Below, one piece after another: positions 4,907 through 5,677 of a DNA stretch of 5,677 nt. A program made the position numbers and the translations under genes. The notes under the pieces are model-generated. The model saw only the letters and a list, made by a program, of their open reading frames with translations, had not been told where the DNA came from and did not search any database. Position 1 is the first letter of the stretch; each line of letters begins with the position of its first letter. The DNA is from Bacteroidales bacterium (lineage in GTDB: Bacteria > Bacteroidota > Bacteroidia > Bacteroidales > UBA4181), in contig JAIRLS010000137.1 of assembly GCA_031259205.1 (NCBI GenBank), positions 1 through 5,677 on the forward strand. The letters run 5' to 3'.

Positions 4907-5677
4907 TTAATCGTTTATAATAAGACTGTTTGAATTTCTTTTGATTACCCCCGTAACTATGAAGGTCTTTTTTATCATCTCGAACGGAATCTCGAACGGG
5001 GGATAGAAATAGCTGCCTTCCATTGGCCCGTTGTCGTGTTTCCGGTGGTTGTCGGAAATGCAGATATAGCCTGTTTTGTCGTCGTTATAATACAGTCGCT
5101 TGATGTACCGGTTGTTTTCCGTTTCGACAACATACACGTTTCCCGTTTCGATTATCCTGTCGAGGTTTTCACGCAATCCGAGAAGGCATCCGGGCGGATA
5201 GCACGGTATCATGCTGTTGCCGTACACGTATATTGCCCCTTCGCTGTCTTTTAGCAGGTCGCCTACGTTTATCCATCCGGTTTGTATGGAATTATATACA
5301 TCTACCTGATGCGAACCGGTAGCGGCCTGTACGTCGAATACGGGTACCAGCTTTCCGGTGCTTTCCCTGCGCATCAGTTCAAGGCCCGTAACAAGGTCGG
5401 CGTAGTCGGCGTTTAAAGTGAATGACAGTTTTCCCTTTTCTTCGTCGGTCAGGTCGGAAAGTGATTTTTTCAAAAGGTCGTTACCCAATTTCTTTGCCAC
5501 ATCGCTTTTGGATGTATTGTATTTCTTTATCAGGTCGCCAACAGTGAGAGAATGGGCAGACGGGGCGGACGGTTGAGGCTCTTTGAACATTTCGCCATTG
5601 CCGGTGAGCAGCCAATGAATATTAAGTTCCGGGTATTTTAAAGAGATGCTCTTAATCTTGTCTGGCTGCATTGATAC
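4907..5677 (-). CDS. LexA/CI-like transcriptional repressor with S24 peptidase domain, N-terminus beyond the window edge
   Basis: The frame is still open at the edge (Val-Ser before Met at 5671), and the visible part begins with QPDKIKSISLKYPELNIHWL, typical of the sequence just after a phage-repressor helix-turn-helix. So the Met at 5671 is probably internal and the DNA-binding domain is missing here. Counting from that Met, a linker region (about 35-105) leads to the S24/LexA-like domain at about 108-245. The candidate nucleophile is Ser153 in YGNSMIPCYPPG and the general base Lys191 in RYIKRLYY. Such repressors cleave themselves when RecA filament forms after DNA damage, which lifts repression of phage or SOS genes. 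The expected Ala-Gly cleavage site is not clear: QAATGS (115-120) has Thr-Gly where AG is usual. The ORF6N remnant follows closely, suggesting a decayed prophage or mobile-element control unit. Targets cannot be told from this window. Confidence 0.9.
   Translation of the reverse strand, partial: VSMQPDKIKSISLKYPELNIHWLLTGNGEMFKEPQPSAPSAHSLTVGDLIKKYNTSKSDVAKKLGNDLLKKSLSDLTDEEKGKLSFTLNADYADLVTGLELMRRESTGKLVPVFDVQAATGSHQVDVYNSIQTGWINVGDLLKDSEGAIYVYGNSMIPCYPPGCLLGLRENLDRIIETGNVYVVETENNRYIKRLYYNDDKTGYICISDNHRKHDNGPMEGSYFYPPFEIPFEMIKKTFIVTGVIKRNSNSLIIND

Overview
The window looks like Bacteroidota DNA, most likely order Bacteroidales; the genus cannot be resolved from sequence alone. Support comes from four protein types common in that group: a transglutaminase-like protein with a C-terminal discoidin domain, a TonB-dependent receptor with an N-terminal carboxypeptidase-regulatory-like domain, a small Cys-rich protein of the DUF6660 type ending in IWQPPK, and an ORF6N-domain fragment. 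A TAnnTTTG motif of the Bacteroides -7 type and the absence of strong Shine-Dalgarno sites agree with this.

Layout. Positions 1-1620 (+) hold the 3' part of a transglutaminase-like/discoidin gene whose 5' end lies outside the window. Positions 1621-1817 form a convergent intergenic spacer. It carries a weak AT-rich hairpin, five copies of an 8-bp unit (GCACGAAA), a 17-bp palindrome and a second 8-bp-period array (CGCCCCTT-like). Positions 1818-4007 (-) encode a complete TonB-dependent outer-membrane receptor. Positions 4008-4217 are non-coding and contain a two-tier hairpin. Positions 4218-4535 (-) encode the DUF6660-like exported protein, with a TAnnTTTG motif almost touching its start codon. 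Positions 4613-4884 (-) hold an ORF6N gene broken by a one-base frameshift and a C-terminal truncation. Positions 4907-5677 (-) encode most of a LexA/CI-like repressor with an S24 peptidase domain; its N-terminal DNA-binding part runs off the window edge.

How the genes relate. The minus-strand genes fall into two modules. The repressor and ORF6N remnant, 22 bp apart, resemble a decayed phage- or mobile-element-derived switch (S24 repressor beside an antirepressor-type domain). The DUF6660 protein and TonB receptor form a likely envelope metal-handling pair: related small proteins usually sit in heavy-metal (Cu/Zn/Co type) efflux loci of Bacteroidota, but no efflux pump is visible here. The converging transglutaminase/discoidin gene is probably unrelated.

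I see no clearly new multi-gene system, no CRISPR array, no tRNA or rRNA, and no insertion sequence. The most unusual items are a near-perfect 39-bp palindrome inside the ORF6N remnant that spells almost the same peptide on both strands, the in-frame (H/D)DC triple repeat in the DUF6660 protein, and the opposed 8-bp-period arrays in the convergent spacer.
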